Of a DNA stretch of 64,000 nucleotides, positions 1 through 11,159 are shown piece after piece. Both the position numbers and the translations under genes were made by a program. The stretch is from contig CADCVE010000027.1 of assembly GCA_902806065.1 (NCBI GenBank), positions 52,225 through 116,224 on the forward strand, written 5' to 3'. The notes under the pieces were generated by a model. That model was not told where the DNA came from and did not search any database. It saw nothing but the letters and a program-made list of their open reading frames with translations. Position 1 is the first letter of the stretch. Every line of letters begins with the position of its first letter. This DNA is from an uncultured Rubrobacteraceae bacterium (lineage in GTDB: Bacteria > Actinomycetota > Rubrobacteria > Rubrobacterales > Rubrobacteraceae).

Positions 1-1161
1 GAGTCTCTGGGTCAGTAACTCGAGTGCGATGCGGGCTTCGAGGCGGGCGAGTGGCGCGCCGAGGCAGAAGTGGATGCCGTGGCTGAAAGCTATGTGCTTC
101 GAGGCGTTCTCGCGGCGGATGTCGAACTCGTTGGGGTCTTCGAAGACGTTCTCGTCGCGGTTGGCCGAGGCGAGGAGCAGCAGGAGCCTCGCGCCCTCGG
201 GGACCTCGACTCCGGCGATCTCGACCTGGCGGGTCGTCGAGCGGCGCCAAGAGATCACCGAGGTGTCGCGCCGCAGGATCTCTTCGACGGCGTTCTCGAT
301 CAGGGAGGGGTCCTCTCGCAGCTCATCCCACAACCCCGGCCTCCCGAGCAACTGGCGGAGGCCGTTGAGGATCAGGTTGGTCGTGGTCTCGTGGCCCGCG
401 AAGGAGAGGCTATAGTCGATGCTAACGACCTCTTCGAGGCTCAGGTCGTCCTCATCCTCGGCACGAATTCTCAGCAAGTCGCTGGTGTAGTCGTCGCGGA
501 GGTCTTCCGCCCGTTCTTGGACGAAGTTCTCTATGTATTCGAAGAACGAGGTCATCTTCTCGACCGTTGCCAGTTGTTCTTCCGGCAGAGGGCGTCCCCA
601 GGTGAGCTTCAACCGGTCGAAGCACCAGCTCTTTAGCATCTCGGTATCTTCTTCGGGGTAGCCGATCAAACTAAAGACCACGCTCGCCGGGAGCGGAAAC
701 GCGAACCGGTTCACCATGTCGGCGCGTCCGTCGGAGATCATTTCGTCGATCAGGCCGTTCGCTATCTCGCGGATGCGAGGTTCGAGTGAGGTGACGCGCT
801 TGGCCGAGAACGCCCTGGCGGCATGCTTGCGCGTACGCCGGTGCAGGGGTGGATCGGCGGTCGAAGTCGTGGGCGTGACGCGCACGCCCTTCTTGAGCTT
901 CTCCAACGCCTCCGGGGTTAGCGAATACAGCGGCTCCTGCACCCTCGCGTTCGAGAAAGTCTCCGGGTCTTTGACGATCTCCTGTATATCCTCATAGCGG
1001 CTGACGACCCAAAAGTCGATCTTCGGAGCATAAAACACGGGCGCCTCACGCCGGAACCTCGCATAGAACGGATACGGGTCCGCGAGGTAATCCGGGTCGA
1101 GCGGGTTGAACTCGTGGTCCACGGGATAGTCGAGGTTTCGTGGTTCACCGGTCTGGCTCAT
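1..1161 (-). CDS. Cytochrome P450, 3' end cut by window edge
   Basis: A heme monooxygenase, 387 residues visible from ATG 1161, with the C-terminus beyond the window. Three P450 landmarks are visible: the I-helix oxygen-activation motif AGHETT, the K-helix ExxR (EEILRR), and the heme loop FSHGIHFCLGAP, with the axial thiolate at about Cys366. The N-terminus lacks a membrane anchor, so it is a soluble bacterial class P450. It is the last visible gene of a minus-strand run behind an aromatic-acid transporter and pobA. The substrate is therefore plausibly a para-substituted benzoate or related aromatic whose oxidation yields 4-hydroxybenzoate; this is inference from context. Whether a reductase domain is fused to it cannot be seen. 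Confidence 0.93.
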   Translation of the reverse strand, partial: MSQTGEPRNLDYPVDHEFNPLDPDYLADPYPFYARFRREAPVFYAPKIDFWVVSRYEDIQEIVKDPETFSNARVQEPLYSLTPEALEKLKKGVRVTPTTSTADPPLHRRTRKHAARAFSAKRVTSLEPRIREIANGLIDEMISDGRADMVNRFAFPLPASVVFSLIGYPEEDTEMLKSWCFDRLKLTWGRPLPEEQLATVEKMTSFFEYIENFVQERAEDLRDDYTSDLLRIRAEDEDDLSLEEVVSIDYSLSFAGHETTTNLILNGLRQLLGRPGLWDELREDPSLIENAVEEILRRDTSVISWRRSTTRQVEIAGVEVPEGARLLLLLASANRDENVFEDPNEFDIRRENASKHIAFSHGIHFCLGAPLARLEARIALELLTQRL

Positions 1162-1236
1162 AGCCTGCTCCTTCACTCGCCTGCCAGCGACCCTGGGCCT
1201 CACATGGCCGCCACCGATCACTTGTCGCTCGACCGA

Positions 1237-3829
<2,593 letters not shown>

Positions 3830-4326
3830 CTTCCTCTACTCCCCTTCCCCGAATCATCCGCCCGAACACCGAACGGCTTCCTGCCCCCTAATTCTCCCTG
3901 ACCCGTTATTCTGAACACTAACCCGGCCCATGTCCAATACCGGATAAATACCCCGAGCATACGTTCTCGATACAAAGACGTTTTGGCCCTAACCATTTTT
4001 CCGGCGCTGGCACACAAACTCTTTGGGATCGGTCGACGCCAGGTCCTTACCGCCCCACACTAGCTGGTAACAGTAAAGTTTCACTATTGAACGACCGATA
4101 ACTGTATTAGCAAAATTGTCAACAAAAGTACGGAGTCTACTGGGAGTCATTCCCCTGAGAGTTAGGAAAGCAAGGTCGAGAACCAGGATTCTAGTCGCCA
4201 GGGTTTCTGGCAAGGGGAGACTCTACGGCACCGGTATGGATACGGCCCGTTTTTTGGAGGCCATGACCGCCGGCCCAGCGCATGCCGCGCACCGGCGAAC
4301 AGCCCATGCGAAGGGGGATCGGGAAG
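3830..4326. promoter_or_regulatory. Divergent intergenic region with candidate promoter
   Basis: About 500 bp between the leftward aromatic operon and the rightward amine oxidase, clearly lower in GC than its surroundings between 3900 and 4200. On the minus strand a perfect -35 hexamer TTGACA (complement of 4117-4122) is followed 16 bases later by a weak TATCGG; this could serve the transporter-pobA-P450 operon with a leader of roughly 260 nt. No open frame here has convincing coding character. No certain operator was identified. Confidence 0.4.
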
Positions 4327-5919
4327 ATGCGTAACGATCTCCGCCCAGGCGCGGCCGGCAGACGATCCGAGGCGGACCCCGCTTCGGTCGACCGCGATCG
4401 GAACACCCCGCCCGCCGTTTCCGAACCGACGGTGGCCTCGGTTCGGCCCGTTCCGTCGGCGTCCGCCATCAGCCGTCGCCGGTTTCTGGCCGGGTCCCTG
4501 GGTGGCCTGGCCGTCGCAGCCCTAGCGCCGGCGGCCGGCCACAGCCAACCCGGCCCCGCCGACCTGGCCGTCGCACTGAGAAAGGTTCTGGTGCTCGGTG
4601 CTGGCATGTCGGGTCTTGCCGCAGCGCTCGCCCTCTTTCGCCGCGGCCATGAGGTCACTGTAATCGAGTACCAGAACCGCGTCGGCGGCCGGCTCCTCTC
4701 CATCCCGCTCGAGAGCGGTCAATTTTCCGAAGCGGGCGGCGGGCATTTTCGAGCCAACATGCCCTACCTGCTCGACTACGTCCGGCGCTTCGACCTGCCG
4801 ACCGTGACCATGAACGACGGCCTCCCCCGCTACATCGTTGATGGCAAGTGCGCCCAGGCCGCCGACCTCACATGCTGGCCCTGGCCGCTGGAGGACGCGG
4901 AGCGCGGGGTCGGCGTCTCGCCCACCCTGAACCGCTACCTTCACGCCAACGGCCTCGACACCGAAACGGTTCTCGACCCGAGCTGGCCCGACGACGAGAC
5001 TATCCGTCAGCTCGACAGCGTCACCCTCGGCCAGTTGATCTCTGACGTCGGGGCGTCGGCTGCCTTCCTCTCGCTGCTCAATGCTCACGGCGGAACCTTT
5101 ACCGACAGCTCCCCGGCGCTCTTCTCCCTACCCGATCTAGCCTACCACTTCGGCGACCAGAACCTGTTCCGGATCCGCGGCGGCAACGAACTCCTGCCGC
5201 AGGCTATGGCTGAACTCCTCGGCGACCGCGTCGTCCTCGACGCCCCGGTCACGGCCATCGACCAAACGGGAGATCGCATCAAGGTGACCGTCGAGGATGA
5301 TCGCGAGTTCTTCGGCGACGCGATCGTTTCGACCATCCCGTTCACGGTCCTCAAAGACATCGACGTCCGCCCCGGCTGGTCAGCTGGCAAGCAGCGCATG
5401 TTCGACGAGATGGAGTGGAGCAATACGATCAAGATCGTCGTCCAGACCAAGACCCCGGCCTGGCTCTCCAAGGGAGTGCACGGCTGGCCGATGGCCGGCG
5501 GCGACCGCCCGTGGGAGCGGCTGATCGACATCACCGGCAACGAGCCTGGCGGACACGGCAACGCCTTTTTCTACCTGAACGGCACCAACGCCGAAGCTGT
5601 CCTCGCCCGTCCGCGGGGGAGCCGGGGGGACGAGATCCTGAACGCCTTCCAGGCCGATGCGCCCGACCTCTTCGACGAGGTGATAGCCGTCGAGGAGTTC
5701 GCCTGGACGGAACAGCCGTGGATCGGCGCCTCATTCGGCGGTCCACCGGTCGACGGCGCCTGGATGATCGAGGAGTGGACTCGCCCGGAGGACCGCCTCC
5801 ACTTCGCCGGTGACTGGACCACCATGAAGAGCGGCTGGGTCGAAGGCGCGATCGAATCGGGACTGCGCGCCGCCCGCCAGATCGACCCGGGGTCGCCAGC
5901 GGAGAAACTGACCGGGTAG
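4327..5919 (+). CDS. Flavin amine oxidase, Tat-exported
   Basis: FAD-dependent amine oxidase/monoamine-oxidase-like protein. A twin-arginine signal is present: SRRRFLAGSLGGLAVAALAP at about residues 40-60. After it comes a Rossmann dinucleotide-binding motif, VLVLGAGMSGLAAAL, and the adjoining strand VIEYQNRVGGRLLS with the GGR typical of the family. The C-terminal FAD contact LHFAGDWTT is also visible. It would be exported folded with its flavin and oxidise an amine or amino acid outside the membrane. ATG 4327 follows GGGGGATCGGGAAG; an in-frame ATG at 4282 is possible and would add 15 residues. The long, charged stretch before the Tat motif is unusual. Substrate unknown. Confidence 0.85.
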   Translation: MRNDLRPGAAGRRSEADPASVDRDRNTPPAVSEPTVASVRPVPSASAISRRRFLAGSLGGLAVAALAPAAGHSQPGPADLAVALRKVLVLGAGMSGLAAALALFRRGHEVTVIEYQNRVGGRLLSIPLESGQFSEAGGGHFRANMPYLLDYVRRFDLPTVTMNDGLPRYIVDGKCAQAADLTCWPWPLEDAERGVGVSPTLNRYLHANGLDTETVLDPSWPDDETIRQLDSVTLGQLISDVGASAAFLSLLNAHGGTFTDSSPALFSLPDLAYHFGDQNLFRIRGGNELLPQAMAELLGDRVVLDAPVTAIDQTGDRIKVTVEDDREFFGDAIVSTIPFTVLKDIDVRPGWSAGKQRMFDEMEWSNTIKIVVQTKTPAWLSKGVHGWPMAGGDRPWERLIDITGNEPGGHGNAFFYLNGTNAEAVLARPRGSRGDEILNAFQADAPDLFDEVIAVEEFAWTEQPWIGASFGGPPVDGAWMIEEWTRPEDRLHFAGDWTTMKSGWVEGAIESGLRAARQIDPGSPAEKLTG

Positions 5920-5945
5920 GCGTCGCGTCCGCTCACAAGGCGACG

Positions 5946-5989
5946 CTTAACCGAAAACTCGTCGTTTGTTAACCGACGCTTTACGCGTG
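5946..5989 (+). promoter_or_regulatory. Pho-box-like 11-bp direct repeats
   Basis: CTTAACCG at 5946, GTTAACCG at 5968 (22 bp later) and CTTTACG at 5979 (11 bp later) form an 11-bp-periodic array on one face of the helix. Five bases after the array region comes a -10-like TAGACT (5995-6000). Eleven-bp direct repeats of a GTTnACC type are the known binding pattern of PhoB/PhoP-class regulators. Almost the same pair of boxes lies upstream of the kinase gene at 14734. The downstream gene set is an ABC-2 exporter. Confidence 0.5.
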
Positions 5990-6040
5990 GCCGATAGACT
6001 CCCCCAAGCAATACAGCATTTTTTGAAGGAGAGGTGTTCG

Positions 6041-6208
6041 GTGCGCATAACGCAACTCGACGGCCAGAGAGAAGCCGGCCGGGCACACTTCTCGTCTGGT
6101 AGGCTCTCGGAGAGCCGGTCGTCGGCGAGATCCCCGCAGCAGTCGTGCAACTGGGCAACGGCTCGTTTACGCGAGGTTCGTAAAGACATGAGGGGAAGAA
6201 TCAGTTGA
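6041..6208 (+). CDS. Possible small ORF coupled to ABC permease
   Basis: A 55-codon frame starting at GTG 6041. It is preceded by a strong ribosome site (GAAGGAGAGG, 6 bases upstream), and its TGA stop (6206-6208) overlaps the TTG start of the permease (6205). The peptide is basic, serine- and arginine-rich and matches no family I recognise. The ribosome site and stop/start overlap argue that it is translated, perhaps as a leader that couples translation to the exporter. Composition alone would not support it. Confidence 0.35.
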   Translation: MRITQLDGQREAGRAHFSSGRLSESRSSARSPQQSCNWATARLREVRKDMRGRIS

Positions 6209-7686
6209 GGATCGGGGCGGTCGCGGCGAAGGAGTTCTGGGGGCTCTTTCGCCAGCCACAGCTCCTCTTGCTCTTGCTGATAGGGCCGGTTCTTGTCATG
6301 GTGGCGTTTGGTATGAGCTTGAGCTTAGATAGCATTCTGTGGCCGCGTGTCGTCGTGGTGGTGGAGCCCGGGAGTGAGGGGGCCGAGATCTTCGAGAGTT
6401 CCCGGGAGGAGTTTACTGACCGCGCATACATCGTGGGCACGACGGAAGACCCGGAGGAGGCTAGGGAACGACTCCTGCGGGGCGAAGCGGACGCCGTGAT
6501 CGCTGTCCCGCCCGATCCTCTGGAGAGGGTAGAGCAGGGCGAGCAAGCGACCCTGGGCGTCACTTACAGTTCCATAAACCCCATCTTCGGGACCCAGGTA
6601 CCGGAACAGGCATACAGCCTGGTCACGGGGCTCAACCAGAGCGTCGTGCAGGCGGCGATCGAACGCAACATCGGGGATATTCGCTCCGTCCAGGAGCAAG
6701 TCAGCGAGCTGAACAGCCGGTTCGACGAGGATACGGACCAGGCCGCGCAAACCCTCGCCTCTGATGAAGCCCAGGCGACCACGGCCGGGCTGGCCGAGTC
6801 TCTGACGTCCCTGGAGAACGCTCTGCGGCTTCTGCAAGCAGTAAGGCCCGGGGAGGAAGGAGACGCCTCGGACTCGCTGGAGCAGGTGGAAGAATCGCAG
6901 AGCGTTCTCGCGGAGGTGCGGGAGGCCCAGGAGGCGGGACCGCAGGAGGTCCAGGAGAGGAGCGGTGTAGAGGGCCTCGAAGAGCAGCTCTCCTCCCTGC
7001 AGGAGACGCTCTCGAGCCTACCCACGGGAGTGTCACCGCGGATCCTGGCGAACCCGTTCCGGCTGGACCTGGAGAACCTGGCCTCCCCGCCAAGCCTGGT
7101 GGGCTTCTACGCGCCGGCGCTCCTGGCCCTGCTCATCCAGCATATGGCCGTGAGCCTGGCCTCCCTGAGCGTAATCCGGGAACGACTGAGCGGTGCCTAC
7201 GAGTTCTTCGAAGTCTCGCCACTGGGACCCGGAGAGCTTCTGGCGGGGAAGTTCCTGACGTACTTCGGGCTCGTACTCGGGGCGAACCTGGCGGTGGCGG
7301 CCGTGCTCGTAGCCTTACTCGGCATCCCCCTCACCGGTGGCGTACCGATGATGGTCCTGGCGATGTCTCTCGTGACGATGGCCTCTTTGGGTTTGGGGCT
7401 CCTGGTCTCCGCGCTCGCCAAGAGCCAGCTGCAGGCCGTACAGGTCTCGATGCTCCTGCTTATAGGGAGCGTGCTCTTCGCGGGCTTCCTGTTTCCCTTG
7501 AGCGACCTGAAAGGACCGGCCGTGGTCGTGGCCTACTTCCTGCCGGCGTCCTACGGAATCCGCGCCCTGCAAGACATAATGATTCGGGCTGGAGGCATCT
7601 CCTACTTCGATCTCGCCGGGCTGCTCATCATAGCCGCCGTTAGCCTTATACTGACGCGCTACCTCATGGGAAGGAAGAAGACCTGA
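6205..7686 (+). CDS. ABC-2 type transporter permease
   Basis: A 493-aa membrane subunit of an ABC exporter. One N-terminal TM helix (about residues 18-38) is followed by a roughly 250-residue extracytoplasmic region rich in coiled-coil (SVQEQVSELNSRF, EQLSSLQETLSSL), then five to six TM helices from about residue 300. This is the ABC-2/YhgE-like layout of exporters for lipids, drugs or polymers. The start is TTG 6205 after AGGGGAAG. The stop overlaps the ATPase start by CTGA, so the two are translationally coupled. Cargo cannot be inferred. Confidence 0.85.
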   Translation: MRIGAVAAKEFWGLFRQPQLLLLLLIGPVLVMVAFGMSLSLDSILWPRVVVVVEPGSEGAEIFESSREEFTDRAYIVGTTEDPEEARERLLRGEADAVIAVPPDPLERVEQGEQATLGVTYSSINPIFGTQVPEQAYSLVTGLNQSVVQAAIERNIGDIRSVQEQVSELNSRFDEDTDQAAQTLASDEAQATTAGLAESLTSLENALRLLQAVRPGEEGDASDSLEQVEESQSVLAEVREAQEAGPQEVQERSGVEGLEEQLSSLQETLSSLPTGVSPRILANPFRLDLENLASPPSLVGFYAPALLALLIQHMAVSLASLSVIRERLSGAYEFFEVSPLGPGELLAGKFLTYFGLVLGANLAVAAVLVALLGIPLTGGVPMMVLAMSLVTMASLGLGLLVSALAKSQLQAVQVSMLLLIGSVLFAGFLFPLSDLKGPAVVVAYFLPASYGIRALQDIMIRAGGISYFDLAGLLIIAAVSLILTRYLMGRKKT

Positions 7687-8645
7687 TAGCTGCTATCGAG
7701 GCCAGAAACCTGACGAAGAGCTTCGGCGACGAGCGTATCCTCAAGAGCCTGAACCTGACGGTAGCCAAAGGCGAGATCTTCGGCCTCATCGGCCCCAGCG
7801 GCTCGGGCAAGAGTACCCTCCTGAGGACCTTCACCGGATACCTGACACCCTCCGAGGGGGAGGTCGGGGTCCTGGGGAAGTCTCCTCCAGAGTTCACCCC
7901 GAAAGACCGCCGCCGCATAGGCTTCATGCCGCAGGGTTTCGTCCTCTACGGGGAACTCTCCGTCCGCCAGAACCTGAACTTCGTGGCCGGCCTCTACGGC
8001 CTTGGGTTTGGCGAGCGTCGCCGGCGAGTGCGCGAGGCTTTGGAGTTCGTGGAGCTCTGGGAGCACCGGCGCAAGACGGCGGCCAACATCTCCGGCGGGA
8101 TGCAGCGGAGACTCCAGCTTGCGGCGTCCATCGTCCACGAGCCCGAACTCCTCTTCGTCGATGAGCCCACCGCCAACCTCGACCCCATCCTCCGCCGCCG
8201 GTTCTGGGAAGAGTTCAGGCGGCTGCGTGAAGGGGGCCGCACGCTATTCATCACCACCCAGTACGTCGGGGAGGCCGAACTGTGCGACAGGGTGGGCCTT
8301 CTGGTCGACGGCGTCCTCATAGCCGTCGGCACCCCGGACGAACTCAGACGTCGGGCTTTCGACGGCGAACTCATCCAACTGGTCCTCGGCGGAGACCCGG
8401 GCAGCCTGGGCACGCCCCTGAAGGCCCTGGAAGAGGTGGGACGCGTCACTGAAGTCCTGAAGGACGAAGAAACTACAGAGCAGGCCGCCAGCCGTATCCG
8501 ACTCCTCGTCGAGGACGCCGACTCGGCGCTTCCCGGGGTTATGGAGGTCCTCAACGATGCTGAAGTCCTCTCCGTGGGCATACCCCAGCCCTCCTTCGAC
8601 GAGGTCTTCTTCCGCCTGGTCAAGGGGACGAAACACTCGGAGTAA
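7683..8645 (+). CDS. ABC transporter ATP-binding protein, CTG start
   Basis: A 320-aa ATPase of the ABC-2 exporter. Walker A GPSGSGKST, Q-loop FMPQGF, signature NISGGMQRRLQLA, Walker B LLFVDEPTANLDP and the H-loop region (ITTQYVGEAE, with Q in place of the usual H after TT) are seen. The nearest ATG (7926) lies after Walker A and would remove it. Upstream, the frame is closed by TAG at 7641, and between that stop and Walker A there is no ATG, GTG or TTG. CTG 7683 has GGAAGG 8 bases upstream and overlaps the permease stop (CTGA), so I infer a CTG start. A C-terminal domain of about 90 residues follows the nucleotide-binding domain. Confidence 0.85.
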   Translation: MIAAIEARNLTKSFGDERILKSLNLTVAKGEIFGLIGPSGSGKSTLLRTFTGYLTPSEGEVGVLGKSPPEFTPKDRRRIGFMPQGFVLYGELSVRQNLNFVAGLYGLGFGERRRRVREALEFVELWEHRRKTAANISGGMQRRLQLAASIVHEPELLFVDEPTANLDPILRRRFWEEFRRLREGGRTLFITTQYVGEAELCDRVGLLVDGVLIAVGTPDELRRRAFDGELIQLVLGGDPGSLGTPLKALEEVGRVTEVLKDEETTEQAASRIRLLVEDADSALPGVMEVLNDAEVLSVGIPQPSFDEVFFRLVKGTKHSE

Positions 8646-8649
8646 GCCG

Positions 8650-9450
8650 TTAGGACTTCGCGGCCCTCTCCAGTATGGAGCGCAACACGTCCAGCTCTCT
8701 CTCGCTAAGCCGGAGGCCATCTTCGTTCCCGGTTCGGGAGGATTGCCGAGCATCCGCCTCTACGAGAACGGTGGAGATGGACGCGATGAAATAAGAGAAG
8801 ATGCCTACAGCGTAGAGCATTAGTAAGAAGCCCAAGATGCGCCCTCCGAGGGTTACGGGGTAGATCTCGCTGGCCACCGTAGTGACGGTGGTAGCCGACC
8901 ACCACAGCGCATCCCCGAAGGTCTCCATCTGGCTGCCCGGGACCCCGTTCTCGAGGATGAATCCCAGGGCGGCCCCGATGAGCATCACCAGCACGGATAT
9001 GAGGCCGATCTGTCCCAGACGGCGCCGTTTGAGCAGCACGAGGGCTCCCTGCGAGCCGCGTCCCCCGAAGACCAGAAGCCGGAAGAGCGGCAAGGCACGA
9101 GTCGCCCGCAGGACGCGGAGCAGCCGGAGGACTCTCAAGAACGGGACCAGGAGCACCAGGACGTCCAGCCAGTTGCGCCGCAGGTAGGCGCGCTTGACCG
9201 GCGCCAGAGCGAACTTGACAGCGAACTCGGCGAAAAAGAACCCCCAGAGGACCCATCCCAGGACGGCCAGCAACCCTTGCCAGGGCTCGCCCAAATCCCC
9301 ACCAAGCTCCATAACCGCTATGAGGATAAGCAGGATGGAGGCGAGGGCGAGCGGCAGGTCGAGGTACCGGTCCAGGCGTTCGCGGAGGTGCTCCCTACGC
9401 TCGGGATCGTCCCGAAGCTTCCGCGGCCGACCCTCCGACACTTCGCTCAT
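8650..9450 (-). CDS. Voltage-sensor ion channel, atypical filter
   Basis: A 266-aa six-TM ion-channel protein. It has S1-S3 segments, an arginine-rich S4 (FLRVLRLLRVLRATRALP) and a pore module. The pore helix and filter read WWSATTVTTVASEIYPVT, in the place where K+ channels carry TVGYGD. The filter therefore lacks GYG. The S6 helix and a short C-terminal tail with a predicted coil (ERELDVLRSILERA) follow. It faces the ABC genes tail to tail, with stops only 4 bp apart. Annotation pipelines would probably call it a potassium channel; ion selectivity is uncertain. Confidence 0.85.
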   Translation of the reverse strand: MSEVSEGRPRKLRDDPERREHLRERLDRYLDLPLALASILLILIAVMELGGDLGEPWQGLLAVLGWVLWGFFFAEFAVKFALAPVKRAYLRRNWLDVLVLLVPFLRVLRLLRVLRATRALPLFRLLVFGGRGSQGALVLLKRRRLGQIGLISVLVMLIGAALGFILENGVPGSQMETFGDALWWSATTVTTVASEIYPVTLGGRILGFLLMLYAVGIFSYFIASISTVLVEADARQSSRTGNEDGLRLSERELDVLRSILERAAKS

Positions 9451-9708
9451 GTCCCCATCTTACCCTCCGCTTCTTCAATACGGACCAGAGTCCTTCCGAC
9501 ACACGGAGCCGCATCCTGCCAGAGACGAAGCACCCGGCGATCAGGGAGATCGCCGGGTGCCCCTGGTATCGAGAATGCAATCATCTCCAAACTCACTTAA
9601 CCCGCCTTGAGGAGCAGGCTTGTAGAAAGAAAACTCTCCGACCTGCATCTCTACCGTCTCGAAAAGCGTGTAAGGCTGCGCAGGCCGTTCTATCGCGTAA
9701 CGTAAGGA
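9451..9708. other. Intergenic region with strong hairpin
   Basis: A 13-bp perfect inverted repeat with a 5-nt loop: GCACCCGGCGATC at 9530-9542 and GATCGCCGGGTGC at 9548-9560. No T-run follows on either strand, so it may be a structured element rather than a classical terminator. On the minus strand, 9550-9710 holds a short open frame of about 50 codons with a coding-like flavour (MQVGEFSFYKPAPQGG) but no ribosome site; it may be a gene remnant. Confidence 0.5.
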
Positions 9709-9942
9709 TCATCTACCGACGCCCTGCCCGATCAGGTAGCTCACGAACATGGCTATCGTGCTATGCACGATAGCCGCGGCGCTGAGTCTCCTAGCGTGTA
9801 GCCCGTAACTCCAAGGACGATGGCTATGAACTCGATGGCTATGGAGACGAAGTAAAGACCCGCCGGTACGCAGAAGACCAGCGCGACGACCGAGAGTACG
9901 CGGCCTATTAGCCCCCGCCGGGCGCCTTGACCCTCTCTTCAT
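9709..9942 (-). pseudogene. Small two-TM membrane protein, frameshifted
   Basis: From ATG 9942 the frame begins MKRGSRRPAG, and at a G5 run the hydrophobic continuation moves to the next frame (GLIGRVLSVVALVFCVPAG, then YFVSIAIEFIAIVLGVTGY). After about 40 codons it returns to the first frame for RRLSAAAIVHSTIAMFVS and YLIGQGVGR. Read together this is a typical small protein of about 70 aa with two membrane helices. In either frame alone one helix is lost and replaced by Arg/His-rich sequence. Two compensating indels, either sequencing errors or decay, explain this best. Function unknown. Confidence 0.45.
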
Positions 9943-9984
9943 GTCTCTGCTCCTTTCTTTGAGTGTTTCGTTGGCCGTGTTCCA

Positions 9985-11127
9985 CTAGCCACGGTCTCCG
10001 AGCTCGATCGTGACCTCGCGTGCCTCGCCGCCGCTCGCGACGGTCATCTCGACTACGTCGCCGGGGCTGTACTCACGCAGCCTAGAGAGGAGGTCGCCGG
10101 TGCTGTCGACACCTTCGCCATCAAGGGCGGTTACGACGTTCCTCGGCTCCACGCCGGCCTCTGCCGCGGGGCCTCGCGGGTCCACGTTCGTGACGAGCGC
10201 GCCGGACTCGACCCCGATGCCGAAGCGCTGGGCCGTTTCCGGGGGAAGGTTGGTCAGCGAGACGCCAAGGTACGGGTGGACCGCTTCGCCGCTCTCGATG
10301 ATCTGGTCGGCGATCGCGGTCGCCGTCTCGGAGGGTATGGCGAAGCCTATGTTGACAGCCCCGGTCTGCTGCGGAGGTAAGTAGGCGACGTTGATGCCGA
10401 CGACCTCGGAGTCGGCGTTTACCAGGGCGCCGCCGGAGCTGCCGGGGGAGATGGCCGCGTCTGTCTGGATCAGGTCCACCAGCGCGGTCTCCTGCCTGCC
10501 ACCTGTGATCTCGCCCGACACCTCGCGGTTGAGCCCGCTTACGACGCCCGCCGTTACCGTGGACTGAAACCCCGACGGGCTTCCGACCGCGACCGCGAGT
10601 TCCCCGAGCACGAGGTCCCCGCTGTCTCCGAACTCCGGCGCCGGCAGGCCCCCCCGGTCCACCTTGACCACCGCGATGTCGGTGTAGGGGTCGGTCCCGA
10701 CCACCTGTCCTTCTTCCACGCTCCCGTCGGCGAAGGCTATATTGACTTCCTCGGCGTTCTCGACGACGTGATTGTTGGTGATAATGTAGCCGTCCTCGCG
10801 GTAGATCACGCCGCTCCCCAATCCCTGTCCCTGCTGCGGACCGCGCGGGGTGGTCTGGACGGCCTCCACGTTCACCTGCACTACCGACGGGCCGAGGTCG
10901 GCCGCCACCACCTCTACCGGCCGGGCGTCTCCCGAAGTAACCTCGGAAGGCTGAGCCGCGTAAGCTACGTTCTCTCCGTCGTTCTCCCCCGGGTCCCCTT
11001 TCTGAGCTTCTCCCCCACCCGCGCAGCCAGCTAGCAGCAGCGACGAGAGGGCTAAGCCCGCGGTCACCGCCGATAGCCGCTTTGTCGTTGCGCTGTTGCG
11101 TGTTGTCGTGTCCGCGAAGTGTTGCAT
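9985..11127 (-). CDS. HtrA/DegP-like serine protease, lipoprotein
   Basis: A 380-aa trypsin-like protease with a C-terminal PDZ domain. The signal peptide ends in a lipobox (LLLAGC, about residue 35), so the enzyme is lipid-anchored on the outer face of the membrane. The catalytic triad is visible: His in IITNNHVV, Asp in DPYTDIAVVK and Ser in SPGSSGGAL. The PDZ domain covers about residues 280-375 (PYLGVSLTNLPPE onward). The family degrades misfolded envelope proteins. It is the first of several minus-strand envelope genes. Confidence 0.92.
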   Translation of the reverse strand: MQHFADTTTRNSATTKRLSAVTAGLALSSLLLAGCAGGGEAQKGDPGENDGENVAYAAQPSEVTSGDARPVEVVAADLGPSVVQVNVEAVQTTPRGPQQGQGLGSGVIYREDGYIITNNHVVENAEEVNIAFADGSVEEGQVVGTDPYTDIAVVKVDRGGLPAPEFGDSGDLVLGELAVAVGSPSGFQSTVTAGVVSGLNREVSGEITGGRQETALVDLIQTDAAISPGSSGGALVNADSEVVGINVAYLPPQQTGAVNIGFAIPSETATAIADQIIESGEAVHPYLGVSLTNLPPETAQRFGIGVESGALVTNVDPRGPAAEAGVEPRNVVTALDGEGVDSTGDLLSRLREYSPGDVVEMTVASGGEAREVTIELGDRG

Positions 11128-11159
11128 TCGCCTTCTCCTTTGTTCTTTGAGCTTTCTGG

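Noticed and set aside
7926..8645. ATG 7926 as start of the ABC ATPase
   Set aside because: It would remove Walker A, which is intact in the same frame upstream.
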